This document shows, in pieces, positions 32,666 through 42,665 of a stretch of DNA of 64,000 nucleotides. The stretch covers positions 119,297 to 183,296 of the forward strand of contig LDJB01000001.1 in assembly GCA_001028815.1 (NCBI GenBank). Reading direction: 5' to 3'. The notes below the pieces were generated by a model that saw only the letters and a program-made list of their open reading frames with translations, was not told the DNA's origin and did no database searches. Both the position numbers and the translations under genes were made by a program. The stretch is from Peptococcaceae bacterium 1109. GTDB lineage: Bacteria > Bacillota > Limnochordia > Darwinibacteriales > Darwinibacteriaceae. Position 1 is the first letter of the stretch, and each line of letters begins with the position of its first letter.

Positions 32666-33475
32666 TTGGAGAACGTACTCTTCATCTTTGCCGGTATTCC
32701 AGTTTATTCCTATGGCTTCATGCTTGGTCTAGGCCTCATATTCGGCTCACTGCTTGCCTGTCGGGAGGGCCGCCGGCGTGGGCTCGATCAGAACTTAGTG
32801 TTTAACTGGTTTGTGCAGGTCACTGTGGTGTTCTTGGTTGTAGGCCGGGTGGCGTTTGTCTTTTCTCTGCACCGCTGGCGGATGTTCACGTACCCGTGGG
32901 TACTGCTCACAGGGTTTCAGGTGGATGAAGTAGCAGGGATTATCGGCGCGGTAATATACGGGACATACCTGTTGTTCCATTCTTTTCCCAGGCCCATGGC
33001 CTTTCTCGATTCCCTTGCCCCGTCCGTGGCTCTGATTCAGTCCCTGGCCAACCTGGGCTCGAACGTCTTCGGCCGCCAAACCAACGTCCCCTGGGCGGTA
33101 CGGCTGGGATACTTTACCTTGCATCCCACGCCCTTGTATGCCGCGATTGTTTACTATTTGATCTTTGCCGTTCTCTGGCGGTTTCGGCGGCAGACTAGGT
33201 TTGACGGCCAGCTGATCATCGGTTTTGTGACGCTGAGCTCAGCATCGCAGTGGTTCCTGCTTCGCTACCGGGAAATGAGCGCGGTGTCGTGGAACCCCCT
33301 GTTGTACCTCCTGCCGGCGATCGCTTTCGGGGCTCTATGGGTTTGGCTGTACGTGCAAGCACCACTCTTGCCCTTGAGCAAGCGGCGTGGACAAGGCCCG
33401 CTCCTCAGTTGGCTGTTGTCAATCTTTGGCGTGGCCCTGACCATGACTTTGGTGTTCTTCTGGCGCTTCGGGTAG
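32666..33475 (+). CDS. Divergent prolipoprotein diacylglyceryl transferase (Lgt)-like membrane protein
   Basis: Multi-TM; GIPVYSYGFMLGLGLIFGSLLACREGRRRG, GRQTNVPWAV, HPTPLYAAIVYYLIF. Confidence 0.7.
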   Translation: MENVLFIFAGIPVYSYGFMLGLGLIFGSLLACREGRRRGLDQNLVFNWFVQVTVVFLVVGRVAFVFSLHRWRMFTYPWVLLTGFQVDEVAGIIGAVIYGTYLLFHSFPRPMAFLDSLAPSVALIQSLANLGSNVFGRQTNVPWAVRLGYFTLHPTPLYAAIVYYLIFAVLWRFRRQTRFDGQLIIGFVTLSSASQWFLLRYREMSAVSWNPLLYLLPAIAFGALWVWLYVQAPLLPLSKRRGQGPLLSWLLSIFGVALTMTLVFFWRFG

Positions 33476-33501
33476 AATCGCCGTGAAAGAGAGGGAGCAG
33501 C

Positions 33502-33978
33502 ATGCAAAAGCAAAAACTGCGTGATCGGATTTACTCCGCACTCCGAGAGGGGGATCACAGACTGACCCCCCAGCGAGAGGCGGTGGTTGAGGTTTTGCTG
33601 GACAACGCGGACGCCCATTTGTCCGCGGAGAACATTTTTATGCAGACGAAGCACAACTATCCCGATATAGGGCTGGCCACGGTTTACCGTACGTTAGAAC
33701 TCCTTGAAAATCTGGGCTTAGTCCACCGCTTTGATTACGGCGATGGGCAGAGCCGTTATGAAGTAAGCCTTACCGCCGAAGGGCATTACCACCACCACCT
33801 CATCTGCGTAAACTGCGGTGAGATTGGAGAGTTTAAGGATGACCTTCTCGATGAGATTGAGGAGAAGATTGCTGCGGATACAGGTTTTGTAGTGACAGAC
33901 CACTGCTTACGGCTGTTCGGGTTGTGCCAGAAATGCCAGGGAGAGCAAGACAAGCCTGCTGAGCCAATTGACAAATAA
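33502..33978 (+). CDS. Fur-family metalloregulator (Fur/PerR/Zur)
   Basis: RLTPQREAVVEVLL, GLATVYRTLELLENLGLV, HHHHLICVNCGEIGEF, LFGLCQKCQ. Confidence 0.93.
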   Translation: MQKQKLRDRIYSALREGDHRLTPQREAVVEVLLDNADAHLSAENIFMQTKHNYPDIGLATVYRTLELLENLGLVHRFDYGDGQSRYEVSLTAEGHYHHHLICVNCGEIGEFKDDLLDEIEEKIAADTGFVVTDHCLRLFGLCQKCQGEQDKPAEPIDK

Positions 33979-33996
33979 GTGGTTAGGGTATATCAT
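33968..33996 (+). promoter_or_regulatory. sigma-A type promoter TTGACA-N17-TATCAT driving T-box/valS
   Basis: Consensus -35, 17-bp spacing, overlaps the fur-like gene stop. Confidence 0.75.
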
Positions 33997-34019
33997 AGAA
34001 AGTACAATACGGAAAAGCA

Positions 34020-34248
34020 ATGATTGGGAGTAGTATCAGCAGCGCGCCATCAGAGAGGGGAACACCTGGGTGCGAGTTTCCTTGGAGAGCGGGCTGAGAA
34101 GTCGCCCAGGAGCTGTTGAGGTGAGCGCAAGCAGCCTTAACCGGGATGCGCCGTTACCGCAGTTGAGTGCCTGGCACGACACGTGCCAGGAATTAAGGTG
34201 GTACCGCGAAATGAGCTTTTCGTCCTTAGGGCGAAGGGCTTTTTTTAG
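34020..34248 (+). ncRNA. T-box leader (tRNA-Val-responsive inferred from downstream valS)
   Basis: T-box sequence AATTAAGGTGGTACCGCG at 34191-34208, AGAGAGGGGA-type stem I start, followed by hairpin and GGGCTTTTTTT terminator. Confidence 0.92.
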
Positions 34249-34263
34249 TTTTGGTGAGGAGGA

Positions 34264-36900
34264 GTGGCTGTGGAAAAGACTTATAATCCGAAAGCAGTGG
34301 AAGATCGGATATATGGAGAGTGGGAGGAAAAGGGCTACTTTCGGGCCGAGGTGAATCCGGATAAGGACCCCTTTTGCATCGTGATCCCGCCCCCGAATGT
34401 AACTGGACAGCTCCACATGGGGCATGCTCTCGATGAAACCCTGCAGGACATTCTCATTCGCTGGCGGAGGATGCAGGGGTATAACGCCCTGTGGGTGCCG
34501 GGCACAGACCATGCAGGCATTGCTACCCAAGCCCGAGTAGAGGAGCACATCCGTTCTACAGAGGGTAAGACTAGGCACGACCTGGGTAGGGAGGAGTTCC
34601 TGCGGCGCACTTGGGCCTGGAAGGAAGAATACGGTGGCAGGATTTTGAACCAGCTCAAGAAGCTCGGCACCTCTGTGGACTGGAGCCGGGAACGCTTTAC
34701 CATGGATGAAGGCTGTTCCCGTGCGGTACGGGAAGTGTTCGTGCGCCTTTACGAGAAGGGCTTGATTTACCAGGGGAACTATTCTGTCAACTGGTGCCCG
34801 CAGTGCAGCACCACTCTCTCAGATATCGAGGTGGAGCATGCGGACCATGAGGGTAAGCTGTGGCACATCCGCTACCCGCTAGCTGATGGCTCTGGGTACC
34901 TCCAGGTGGCTACTACCAGGCCTGAGACCATGCTTGGCGATACTGCCGTTGCTGTGAACCCGGACGACGAGCGCTATGCCCATCTCGTGGGCAAGACCGC
35001 CATCCTTCCCTTGATGGGCCGGGAGATTCCAATCGTGGCCGACAGCTACGTAGATATGGAGTTTGGGACGGGGATGGTAAAAGTGACCCCGGCCCATGAC
35101 CCCAACGACTTCGAGATCGGCCTCCGCCATAACCTACCGCAGATTCAGGTTATCGGAGAGGATGCCACTATGACTGCGGAAGCAGGGCCTTACGCGGGAC
35201 TAGACCGCTACGAATGCCGCAAACGCGTCGTCGCGGACCTCGAAGAGCTGGGCTTGTTGGTAAGGGTGGAAGACCACCAGCATGCAGTGGGCGAATGCTA
35301 TCGCTGTGGTACAGTGGTGGAGCCCCTTGTATCTAAGCAGTGGTTCGTAAAAATGGATGTCTTGGCAGAACGGGCCCGGAGAGTGGTGGAAGAGGGCAAG
35401 ATCCGCTTTGTTCCTGAGCGCTTCACCAAGCAGTACCTCCACTGGATGGAGAACATCAGGGATTGGTGCATCTCCCGCCAGCTGTGGTGGGGCCACCGCA
35501 TCCCAGTGTGGTACTGCCAGGACTGTGGTGAGATGTTTGCTGCCATAGAAGATCCCACCCACTGCCGGAAGTGCGGCTCGGAGAAGATTGTGCAGGATCC
35601 AGATGTGCTGGACACATGGTTTTCCTCTGCCCTGTGGCCGTTTTCAACCTTGGGTTGGCCGGAGAGGACCCCAGAACTGGAGTACTTCTACCCAACATCT
35701 GTGCTGGTAACGGGCTTCGACATCATTTTCTTCTGGGTTGCCCGTATGATCGTCATGGGGCTGGAGTTCATGGATGACGTGCCTTTCCAGGATGTTCTCA
35801 TTCACGGGTTAGTCAGGGATGCCCTGGGGCGCAAAATGAGTAAGTCCCTAGGGAATGGCGTAGATCCCATCGAGGTCATCGATGAATACGGTGCAGATGC
35901 CCTGCGCTTCAACCTGGTGATCGGCGTTGCCCCAGGCAACGACATGCGTTTTGTTCCTGAGAAAGTGGAAGCCTACCGCAATTTCGCTAACAAGATCTGG
36001 AATGCTTCCCGATTTACCTTAATGCACCTCGAGGGTTTTGAGCCGGCACCGTCCTTTGACGGCTTAGAGCTGGCAGGGCCCGACCGGTGGATTCTCAGCA
36101 GGTTTGAATATACGGCGGAAGAGCTCACTAGGCTCCTGGAGCGCTATGACATCGGAGAAGGGGCAAGGCTCCTCTACGACTTCATCTGGAGCGAACTGTG
36201 TGACTGGTACATCGAGCTGGTAAAGCCGCGGCTTTACGGTAACTATGGTGAAACTTCTCGTTTTGCCGCTCAACAGACGCTGTGGTACGTGCTGAAGAAC
36301 ACGCTCCAGCTGCTCCATCCTTACATGCCGTTTATTACAGAGGAAATCTGGCAGAACCTGCCCCACGAAGGTGAAACCATTGTTTTAGCACCGTGGCCCA
36401 AGCCGCAAGGTTTCCGCTCTAAGGAAGCTGAGAATGACATGGCAGTGATGATGGATGTAGTGACTCAGATCCGCACGGTGCGGAGCGAAAAGGCGGTCCC
36501 GCCTGGGCGGAAGATCGCCGCTATCTGCCAGGCAGAGGCGGCGCAGCGGGCGGTGCTGGAACGTAACCGAGACAATATCATGTCCCTTGCGGGCCTGGAG
36601 GAACTTGAGATTACCGAACCAGGGGAAAAGCCTGCCCAATCCATCGGCGCAGTAGTAAGCGGGATTGGGGTGTTCCTTCCTCTAGCAGGCATGGTGGATC
36701 TTGAAGAGGAGCGCCGCCGTATCGAGAAGGACCTTGCAGAGGCGGAAAAGGAGCTGCAACGGGCACAAAACAAACTGGCCAACGAAGGCTTTATACAGAA
36801 GGCTCCTCCCGAAGTAGTGGGGAAAGAGCGGCAGAAGGAAGCCAGTTTGCAGGTAACAGTGGCACGCCTCAAGGAACTTCTCAAGGAGATGCAGGAGTAA
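34264..36900 (+). CDS. valS: Valyl-tRNA synthetase
   Basis: [36 protein letters not shown]-terminal coiled coil; downstream of T-box. Confidence 0.97.
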   Translation: MAVEKTYNPKAVEDRIYGEWEEKGYFRAEVNPDKDPFCIVIPPPNVTGQLHMGHALDETLQDILIRWRRMQGYNALWVPGTDHAGIATQARVEEHIRSTEGKTRHDLGREEFLRRTWAWKEEYGGRILNQLKKLGTSVDWSRERFTMDEGCSRAVREVFVRLYEKGLIYQGNYSVNWCPQCSTTLSDIEVEHADHEGKLWHIRYPLADGSGYLQVATTRPETMLGDTAVAVNPDDERYAHLVGKTAILPLMGREIPIVADSYVDMEFGTGMVKVTPAHDPNDFEIGLRHNLPQIQVIGEDATMTAEAGPYAGLDRYECRKRVVADLEELGLLVRVEDHQHAVGECYRCGTVVEPLVSKQWFVKMDVLAERARRVVEEGKIRFVPERFTKQYLHWMENIRDWCISRQLWWGHRIPVWYCQDCGEMFAAIEDPTHCRKCGSEKIVQDPDVLDTWFSSALWPFSTLGWPERTPELEYFYPTSVLVTGFDIIFFWVARMIVMGLEFMDDVPFQDVLIHGLVRDALGRKMSKSLGNGVDPIEVIDEYGADALRFNLVIGVAPGNDMRFVPEKVEAYRNFANKIWNASRFTLMHLEGFEPAPSFDGLELAGPDRWILSRFEYTAEELTRLLERYDIGEGARLLYDFIWSELCDWYIELVKPRLYGNYGETSRFAAQQTLWYVLKNTLQLLHPYMPFITEEIWQNLPHEGETIVLAPWPKPQGFRSKEAENDMAVMMDVVTQIRTVRSEKAVPPGRKIAAICQAEAAQRAVLERNRDNIMSLAGLEELEITEPGEKPAQSIGAVVSGIGVFLPLAGMVDLEEERRRIEKDLAEAEKELQRAQNKLANEGFIQKAPPEVVGKERQKEASLQVTVARLKELLKEMQE

Positions 36901-36906
36901 CAGCAC

Positions 36907-38184
36907 ATGGATCCAGTAAGTTCTCGGGCCCGGTTCGGCAGTCATCTAGGGCTTGAACGCATCACCCTGGTGTGCGAACATTTGGGTAACCCCCACAAGG
37001 ATTTGCGCTTTGTGCATGTGGCTGGCACAAACGGGAAAGGCTCTGTCTGTGCCCTTTTGGCCAAGGCCTTAGCTGCCGCGGGATACAAGGTGGGGAGGTT
37101 TACCTCCCCCCATTTGGTGTCCTACAACGAACGGATTACCATCAACGACGTCCCCATCGGTGATGGGGCCCTCTCAGCTCTGGGGGAGACTGTGGACAGG
37201 GCTTGCCAAACAGTGGAAGAGGGCCATCCCGAGCTAGGGAACGTCACAGAATTTGAGTACTGCACAGCCCTGGCTTTCTGCTATTTCAAGGAGATGGCCG
37301 TGGATGTGGTAGTTCTAGAAACGGGGCTTGGGGGAAGGCTGGATGCCACAAATGTAGTCACCCCTGAGCTTTGCGTCATCACCCCCATCGGCCACGACCA
37401 CATGGACCGCCTGGGGGGGAGTCTTGAGGAAATCGCCTGGGAGAAGGCGGGGATTATTAAGGATGGAGTCCCAGTGGTGCTGGGCTATCAGGGTTCTGAG
37501 GCGAATGGGGCTCTCCTTAGGGCAGCCAAGGAGCGAAAGGCTCCCGTATACTCCCTAGCTGAATGGGATTATCAGCCTATGGGCTGGGACTTAACGGGGG
37601 GCCGCTTACGCCTCCCTGAGCTTTCCCAGGAACCATTTGCAATCAGCCTCCTAGGGGATCATCAGTTAGATAACGCTGCCACTGCCGGGCTTGCCCTGAA
37701 GTGCCTGCAAAATCTAGGCTGGCAAGTCCAAGAGAAACACATCCGGGCCGGATTCACAGCGGCTAGGTGGCCTGGCCGTTTGGAAGTCGTTTCTACCACT
37801 CCCTTGGTCGTTCTGGATGGGGCCCACAACCAAGAGGGGCTCTCAGTCCTCGCCGCTGCATTGCGGAACCTGCACGGGGAAGGGGAGTGGGCTTTTGTCA
37901 TCGGTATGCTCGGGAGCAAGGACTTAGCTCTCCTTGATCATCTCTTGCCTTTGGGGAAGCGGTTTGTCTTGACCCAGGCGGACAGCGGCCGCATTGCCCC
38001 CATGCCTCCAGAGCAAATGCTTGCCTATGTGGAGTCTCGGGGTTGTGTAGGGGAAATTTACTTGCCCGCAGTAGCGGCCGTGCGGGCAGCTCTGTTAACG
38101 CCGCCCGTGTGTGTCTGCGGCTCGTTGTACCTTGTTGGGAATATAAAGAGGGATCTGGCTGATTTAGGAATAGTAACGCAATAG
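36907..38184 (+). CDS. folC: Folylpolyglutamate synthase/dihydrofolate synthase
   Basis: HVAGTNGKGSVCALLAKAL, ETGLGGRLDATNVV, VVLDGAHNQEGL. Confidence 0.95.
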   Translation: MDPVSSRARFGSHLGLERITLVCEHLGNPHKDLRFVHVAGTNGKGSVCALLAKALAAAGYKVGRFTSPHLVSYNERITINDVPIGDGALSALGETVDRACQTVEEGHPELGNVTEFEYCTALAFCYFKEMAVDVVVLETGLGGRLDATNVVTPELCVITPIGHDHMDRLGGSLEEIAWEKAGIIKDGVPVVLGYQGSEANGALLRAAKERKAPVYSLAEWDYQPMGWDLTGGRLRLPELSQEPFAISLLGDHQLDNAATAGLALKCLQNLGWQVQEKHIRAGFTAARWPGRLEVVSTTPLVVLDGAHNQEGLSVLAAALRNLHGEGEWAFVIGMLGSKDLALLDHLLPLGKRFVLTQADSGRIAPMPPEQMLAYVESRGCVGEIYLPAVAAVRAALLTPPVCVCGSLYLVGNIKRDLADLGIVTQ

Positions 38185-38206
38185 GTACATGCAAGGAGGG
38201 ATTTGC

Positions 38207-38758
38207 GTGCGTTCCCAACCCAGAAAAAGGAAGCAACAGCGCAGTGGTGGTAAGGAAGGGATCAATTTCGCGATTTCCCTCATCACCATGACTGTTGTGT
38301 TTGTTTTCATTGGCTATCTTCTAGGGCAGTATGCGGTAAAACTACTCAGAGCGCAGCATAGTGCGCAGGTTCGGGTGGTGCAGACGACTACCCCCGCAGC
38401 TCAAACAGGGCAGCCTGCAAAGGCCGTACAATCTCCGCCAGCGGCATCATCTCCTGCGTCGCCGCAGTCCACTCCGGTGGCGCCCTCGCCAGCTTCTCAA
38501 GCGCCTGCTCAGCCCCAATCGGTGCCGGAACAAGCCTCCGGACAAGGTGCTCTCTACCGGGTGCAAGTGGGTGCCTTTTCTTCCCGGGCCAACGCGGAGC
38601 GCGTAGTTAATCAGCTTAAGGAACTGGGCTACGAAGCGATCATCAGTTCAGGGCCGCCCTATCGAGTTCAGACAGGGGCCTTTGCGTCTCGGGACAATGC
38701 GGTGCGCCTCGGGGAAGAACTCAAGGCCAAAGGGTTCGAAGTGGCCGTGGTGAATTAG
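38207..38758 (+). CDS. SPOR-domain membrane protein with Pro/Ala-rich linker
   Basis: N-terminal TM, AAQTGQPAKAVQSPPAASS linker, YRVQVGAFSSRANAERVVNQLKELGYEAII repeat pair; GTG after AAGGAGG. Confidence 0.85.
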   Translation: MRSQPRKRKQQRSGGKEGINFAISLITMTVVFVFIGYLLGQYAVKLLRAQHSAQVRVVQTTTPAAQTGQPAKAVQSPPAASSPASPQSTPVAPSPASQAPAQPQSVPEQASGQGALYRVQVGAFSSRANAERVVNQLKELGYEAIISSGPPYRVQTGAFASRDNAVRLGEELKAKGFEVAVVN

Positions 38759-38787
38759 TTGACACATCGTGGCAGGTTTGTTATCCT
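38759..38787 (+). promoter_or_regulatory. sigma-A type promoter TTGACA-N17-TATCCT
   Basis: Consensus -35 and 17-bp spacing upstream of the ferredoxin gene. Confidence 0.7.
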
Positions 38788-38825
38788 AGACCAGGAAGAT
38801 TTGTGAAAAAGGGGGCGAACACAAC

Positions 38826-38996
38826 ATGGCACATGTGATCAGTACTGACTGCATCAGCTGCGGGGCTTGCGCTGGTGAATGCCCGGTAGAATGCATCAGT
38901 CAAGGTGATGAGCACTACATAATTGATGCGGATGCCTGCATCGATTGCGCAAGTTGCACCGAAGTCTGTCCAGTGGACGCGATTAGCCAGGAATAA
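38826..38996 (+). CDS. 2[4Fe-4S] ferredoxin, 56 aa (absent from the ORF track)
   Basis: MAHVISTDCISCGACAGECPVECISQGDEHYIIDADACIDCASCTEVCPVDAISQE; two CxxCxxCxxxCP motifs. Confidence 0.95.
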   Translation: MAHVISTDCISCGACAGECPVECISQGDEHYIIDADACIDCASCTEVCPVDAISQE

Positions 38997-39009
38997 TAAG
39001 AGGCATATT

Positions 39010-39057
39010 CTCCCTCTTGCCCATCATAGGATTGAATGGGTGGGAGGGAGCTTTTTT
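39010..39057 (+). terminator. Hairpin CTCCCTC...GAGGGAG followed by T6
   Basis: Stem CTCCCTCTTGCCCAT / ATGGGTGGGAGGGAG (wobbles) then CTTTTTT. Confidence 0.75.
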
Positions 39058-40015
39058 GAGAAGAAAGCGGCGGCGCGAGTCACGGCGGGGTTGTTTCATT
39101 CCAATGGCCTTGATCTTAATAGGACTGTGTATTGGCGTTCCCATACTACTCGTGCGAAGCTGCACGATCTCTTTTTTTTCGCCTCGAAAAGTACCCCTCG
39201 TGTCGCTGTGGGATGAGCAGTCTCAGATCCTTAGGAGCATGACTCTAGAGGAATATGTTGAAGGGGTAGTTGCTGCGGAGATGCCTGCAAGTTTCCAGGT
39301 GGAAGCCCTCAAGGCTCAGGCTGTGGCTGCTCGCACCTATGCTTACCGGCGCATTACCCGGGGTGACACTTTGCCCAACCACCCTGAGGCCCATTTATCC
39401 AGTGACTACGCCTCTGGGCAGGCGTGGATAAGTTGGAATGATTTTCTGTCCCGCTTTGGGCTGGTGGAAGGGCGCCGCCTCCAGCGGCGCATTCAAAACG
39501 CGGTGAGGCAGACCGCGGGTGTGATTGCCACCTACCAGAGTGAGCCCATTCTCGCGGTTTACCATTCCACAAGCGGGGGCAGGACGGAAAACTCAGAGCA
39601 CTATTGGAGCGAAGCCCTGCCCTACCTGCGTTCCGTGGCGGACCCTTTTTCCTCCGACTCGCCCCACCATTACTCCACTGCTGCCTTTACCCTTCCAGAA
39701 CTAGCCGCTAAGTTAGAAGTAGCGGATGCCAGCGATATCCGCTTGGTGGAGCGCTATCCATCGGGGCGGGTGAAAACTGTGGAAGCAGGAGGGCAGTGGT
39801 TCTCCGGGCGGACTGTCCGCCAGCGCCTGGGACTGAAGTCTACCTGGTTTTCTGTGGAACCTATCGGGGACGAAGTGGTGTTTTCTGTCTGGGGTTATGG
39901 GCATGGCGTTGGGATGAGCCAGTATGGCGCCCAGGGCATGGCTGAACAAGGGTATGGATACAAGGAGATCCTCAAATACTACTATCGCGACATTGATCTG
40001 GTCACAGTCTACTAG
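39056..40015 (+). CDS. spoIID: SpoIID/LytB domain protein
   Basis: MTLEEYVEGVVAAEMPASFQVEALKAQAVAARTYAYRR, AVYHSTSGGRTENSEHYW, GYGHGVGMSQYGAQGMAEQG; ORF track 39017. Confidence 0.9.
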   Translation: MRRKRRRESRRGCFIPMALILIGLCIGVPILLVRSCTISFFSPRKVPLVSLWDEQSQILRSMTLEEYVEGVVAAEMPASFQVEALKAQAVAARTYAYRRITRGDTLPNHPEAHLSSDYASGQAWISWNDFLSRFGLVEGRRLQRRIQNAVRQTAGVIATYQSEPILAVYHSTSGGRTENSEHYWSEALPYLRSVADPFSSDSPHHYSTAAFTLPELAAKLEVADASDIRLVERYPSGRVKTVEAGGQWFSGRTVRQRLGLKSTWFSVEPIGDEVVFSVWGYGHGVGMSQYGAQGMAEQGYGYKEILKYYYRDIDLVTVY

Positions 40016-40060
40016 GAACCCTTTCCTAGCTGTGCCCTCTCACAGCGAGGAGGAATCACC

Positions 40061-40273
40061 TTGGAATTCCGGAGCCCAGAAGAGGCTTACGAATGGGAAG
40101 AACAGCTTGCCGACCCCTGGCAATGGAATGACGCCCATGCCCACTTGGACGGCTGGAAACTAAACCACAATCCCAGCGTTTCCCCGCGCTGCCTTATGGA
40201 GTTAGGGCGGGATTTTGGCCCGATCACTATTCCCCACCGCAACCGCCGGTTTGTGCCCGATGACAAATCTTGA
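40061..40273 (+). CDS. Hypothetical protein, 70 aa
   Basis: TTG start after GAGGAGGAATCACC; no family recognised. Confidence 0.55.
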   Translation: MEFRSPEEAYEWEEQLADPWQWNDAHAHLDGWKLNHNPSVSPRCLMELGRDFGPITIPHRNRRFVPDDKS

Positions 40274-40298
40274 CAACGGCTCCCTCTAAGATTACGAT
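40270..40298 (+). promoter_or_regulatory. sigma-A type promoter TTGACA-N17-TACGAT
   Basis: Consensus -35 and 17-bp spacing upstream of cysK. Confidence 0.7.
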
Positions 40299-40318
40299 GA
40301 TCTGCAAGGAGGGAGTTT

Positions 40319-41248
40319 ATGTCACGCTATGAGAATATACTCAACCTTATTGGCAATACACCGTTAGTACGCATCAACCGTTTGGCACCTACTGGTTCAG
40401 CGGAGATTTGGGCTAAACTAGAGAGCTTTAATCCTGGCGGCAGTGTAAAGGACCGCATCGCCCTGAGCATGGTCCGGGCCGCGGAGCGCTCCGGGCGCCT
40501 GAAGCCTGGTGGGACCATCATTGAGCCCACCAGCGGCAACACCGGCATTGGGCTTGCCATGGTGGCAGCTGCCCTAGGGTACAAGCTGATCATCTGTATG
40601 CCGGAAACGGCAAGCCTAGAGAGGCGGCTGCTCCTTAAGACTTACGGGGCAGAGCTAATCCTCACACCTGGGGATAAGGGTATGAAGGGGGCAATTGCCC
40701 GAGCTCAGGAAATCTTGGCAGAAAATCCTGACCACTTCATGCCTCAACAGTTTGAAAATGCGGCAAATCCAGAGATCCACCGCCAGACTACCGCGGAAGA
40801 GATCCTGGAGCAGATGGACGGAGAGTTCCATGCCTTTGTGGCCGGTATCGGCACCGGGGGAACCATCACTGGTTGCGGTGAGGTTTTCCGCAAGCGGGTA
40901 CCGGAAGTGAAGATCTATGCAGTAGAGCCACAGAACTCAGCGGTGCTTTCTGGCCAGCAACCTGGCCCCCACAAGATTCAAGGGATTGGGGCCGGATTTG
41001 TCCCTGCAGTGCTGAATGAATCTGTTTACGATGAGATCATCCAGGTCGCCGATGAAGATGCCCTGGGCATGGTCTCCAAACTGGCACGCACCGAGGGAAT
41101 TCTGGCCGGAATCTCCTCGGGAGCGGCTATGGTTGCGGCGCTTCAGGTCGCCAAGGAGCTGGGTGCGGGGAAGCGAGTGGTGGTAGTCTTACCGGATACA
41201 GGAGAACGCTATTTGAGTCTGGCTAATCTCTTTGTAGATGGATTGTAA
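40319..41248 (+). CDS. cysK: Cysteine synthase A
   Basis: [53 protein letters not shown]. Confidence 0.96.
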   Translation: MSRYENILNLIGNTPLVRINRLAPTGSAEIWAKLESFNPGGSVKDRIALSMVRAAERSGRLKPGGTIIEPTSGNTGIGLAMVAAALGYKLIICMPETASLERRLLLKTYGAELILTPGDKGMKGAIARAQEILAENPDHFMPQQFENAANPEIHRQTTAEEILEQMDGEFHAFVAGIGTGGTITGCGEVFRKRVPEVKIYAVEPQNSAVLSGQQPGPHKIQGIGAGFVPAVLNESVYDEIIQVADEDALGMVSKLARTEGILAGISSGAAMVAALQVAKELGAGKRVVVVLPDTGERYLSLANLFVDGL

Positions 41249-41257
41249 AATAGGGGG

Positions 41258-41293
41258 CGAGGGGGTTTCCGCAGGGAAACTCTCTCGTTTTTC
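41258..41293 (+). terminator. CGAGGGGGTTTCC...GGAAACTCTCTCG-TTTTT terminator
   Basis: Stem with G-U wobbles plus T run after cysK. Confidence 0.75.
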
Positions 41294-41357
41294 TTGGAGG
41301 ACTCAAGGCGTCACATGGTGAATTAAGTTATTTCATGAACCATAGGGGAAATGAACA

Positions 41358-41924
41358 ATGGAAATAATACTAGCCTCCAAATCGCCGCGCCGCGCTCAGC
41401 TCTTGCGCCAATTCGGCTTGGACTTCCGCGTGGCTGTTGGTCCCGCACAAGAGAGTTCCTATGGTAACCCCCAGGAAACGGCAGTTAGCAATGGGTTAAA
41501 CAAGGCAGTCAATATAGCTGCAGAGTACCCCCAGGCTTTGACTATCGGTGCCGATACTGTTGTAGTATTGGACGGGCGTATGCTGGGCAAACCTTCGGAT
41601 GCTCAGGAGGCAGAAGCGATGCTCCGGGCCTTGAGTGGACGAGCCCACGAAGTGGTTACCGGTGTTGCCCTATGCCCAGGACTTGGCCAGGCCCGCACCT
41701 TTGCGGTGAGCACCAGAGTGAAGTTCCGCCCCTTGTCTGAGCAGGAGATTAAAGCGTATGTAAAAACTGGGGAACCATTAGATAAAGCAGGTGCCTATGG
41801 AATTCAAGGAATGGGCGGGTTGTTTGTCGAAGGAATTAACGGATGCTATTTTAACGTTGTGGGATTGCCCATGCCCCGCCTTGTGCTGGAGCTAAGGGCA
41901 TTTGGGATCGACGTGTTTGACTAA
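41358..41924 (+). CDS. maf: Maf-like nucleotide pyrophosphatase
   Basis: IILASKSPRRAQLLRQFGLDF, IGADTVVVLDGRMLGKP, GAYGIQGMGGLFVEGINGCYFNVVGLP. Confidence 0.95.
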   Translation: MEIILASKSPRRAQLLRQFGLDFRVAVGPAQESSYGNPQETAVSNGLNKAVNIAAEYPQALTIGADTVVVLDGRMLGKPSDAQEAEAMLRALSGRAHEVVTGVALCPGLGQARTFAVSTRVKFRPLSEQEIKAYVKTGEPLDKAGAYGIQGMGGLFVEGINGCYFNVVGLPMPRLVLELRAFGIDVFD

Positions 41925-41960
41925 CGCTGCCCGAGGGAGTCAGGAAGGGGTAGAGCGTTA

Positions 41961-42647
41961 GTGTCGTATCAAATTATGATGAGGGATCTCCCCTCCGAGG
42001 AACGCCCCAGGGAGAAGCTGATGCGTCACGGGCCGGAGCGTTTGAGCAACAGTGAGCTCTTGGCCATCTTACTCGGTTCGGGGACGAAGTCCCTGTCCGC
42101 GCTCCGCCTAGCAGAACATCTGCTGGCGAAGTTCGGCGCCTTGCGGGCCCTTGCTAGTGCCGGCTATGAAGAGTTGATGAGCGTGAAGGGCATTGGGGCT
42201 GCCAAGGCTGCGGTGATCCTGTCCGCTTTTGAACTGGCCAAGCGTTTGGCTGACTCCACAATGGAGGTTCGGGAGGCCATAACTTGCCCCCGGGACGCAG
42301 CGGATTTGGTCCTGAGCGAGCTGGGCAGGGCGGACAAAGAGTACTTCATGATTATCATGCTCAACACCAAGCACCGGGTGATAGGGAAGAAAGTGATTTC
42401 CATTGGCCACCTTAGTGGGTCACTGGTGCACCCCCGGGAGATGTTCAAGGAGGTCATCCGCAGGAGCAGCGCCGCGGTAATCGTGGTGCACAATCATCCT
42501 AGCGGAGACCCAACGCCCAGCCAGGATGATGTTGCCGTTACAAAGCGGCTGGTGGAAGCTGGGGAACTTCTGGGAATTCAAGTGTTGGATCATATTATTG
42601 TCGGGGACAATCGTTATGTAAGTTTCCGTGAACAGGGCCTGTTATAG
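41961..42647 (+). CDS. radC: JAMM-domain DNA repair-type protein RadC
   Basis: LPSEERPREKLMRHGPERLSNSELLAILLGSG, VVHNHPSGDPTPSQDD. Confidence 0.95.
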   Translation: MSYQIMMRDLPSEERPREKLMRHGPERLSNSELLAILLGSGTKSLSALRLAEHLLAKFGALRALASAGYEELMSVKGIGAAKAAVILSAFELAKRLADSTMEVREAITCPRDAADLVLSELGRADKEYFMIIMLNTKHRVIGKKVISIGHLSGSLVHPREMFKEVIRRSSAAVIVVHNHPSGDPTPSQDDVAVTKRLVEAGELLGIQVLDHIIVGDNRYVSFREQGLL

Positions 42648-42665
42648 TGAGAAAGGGGTAGCCGC

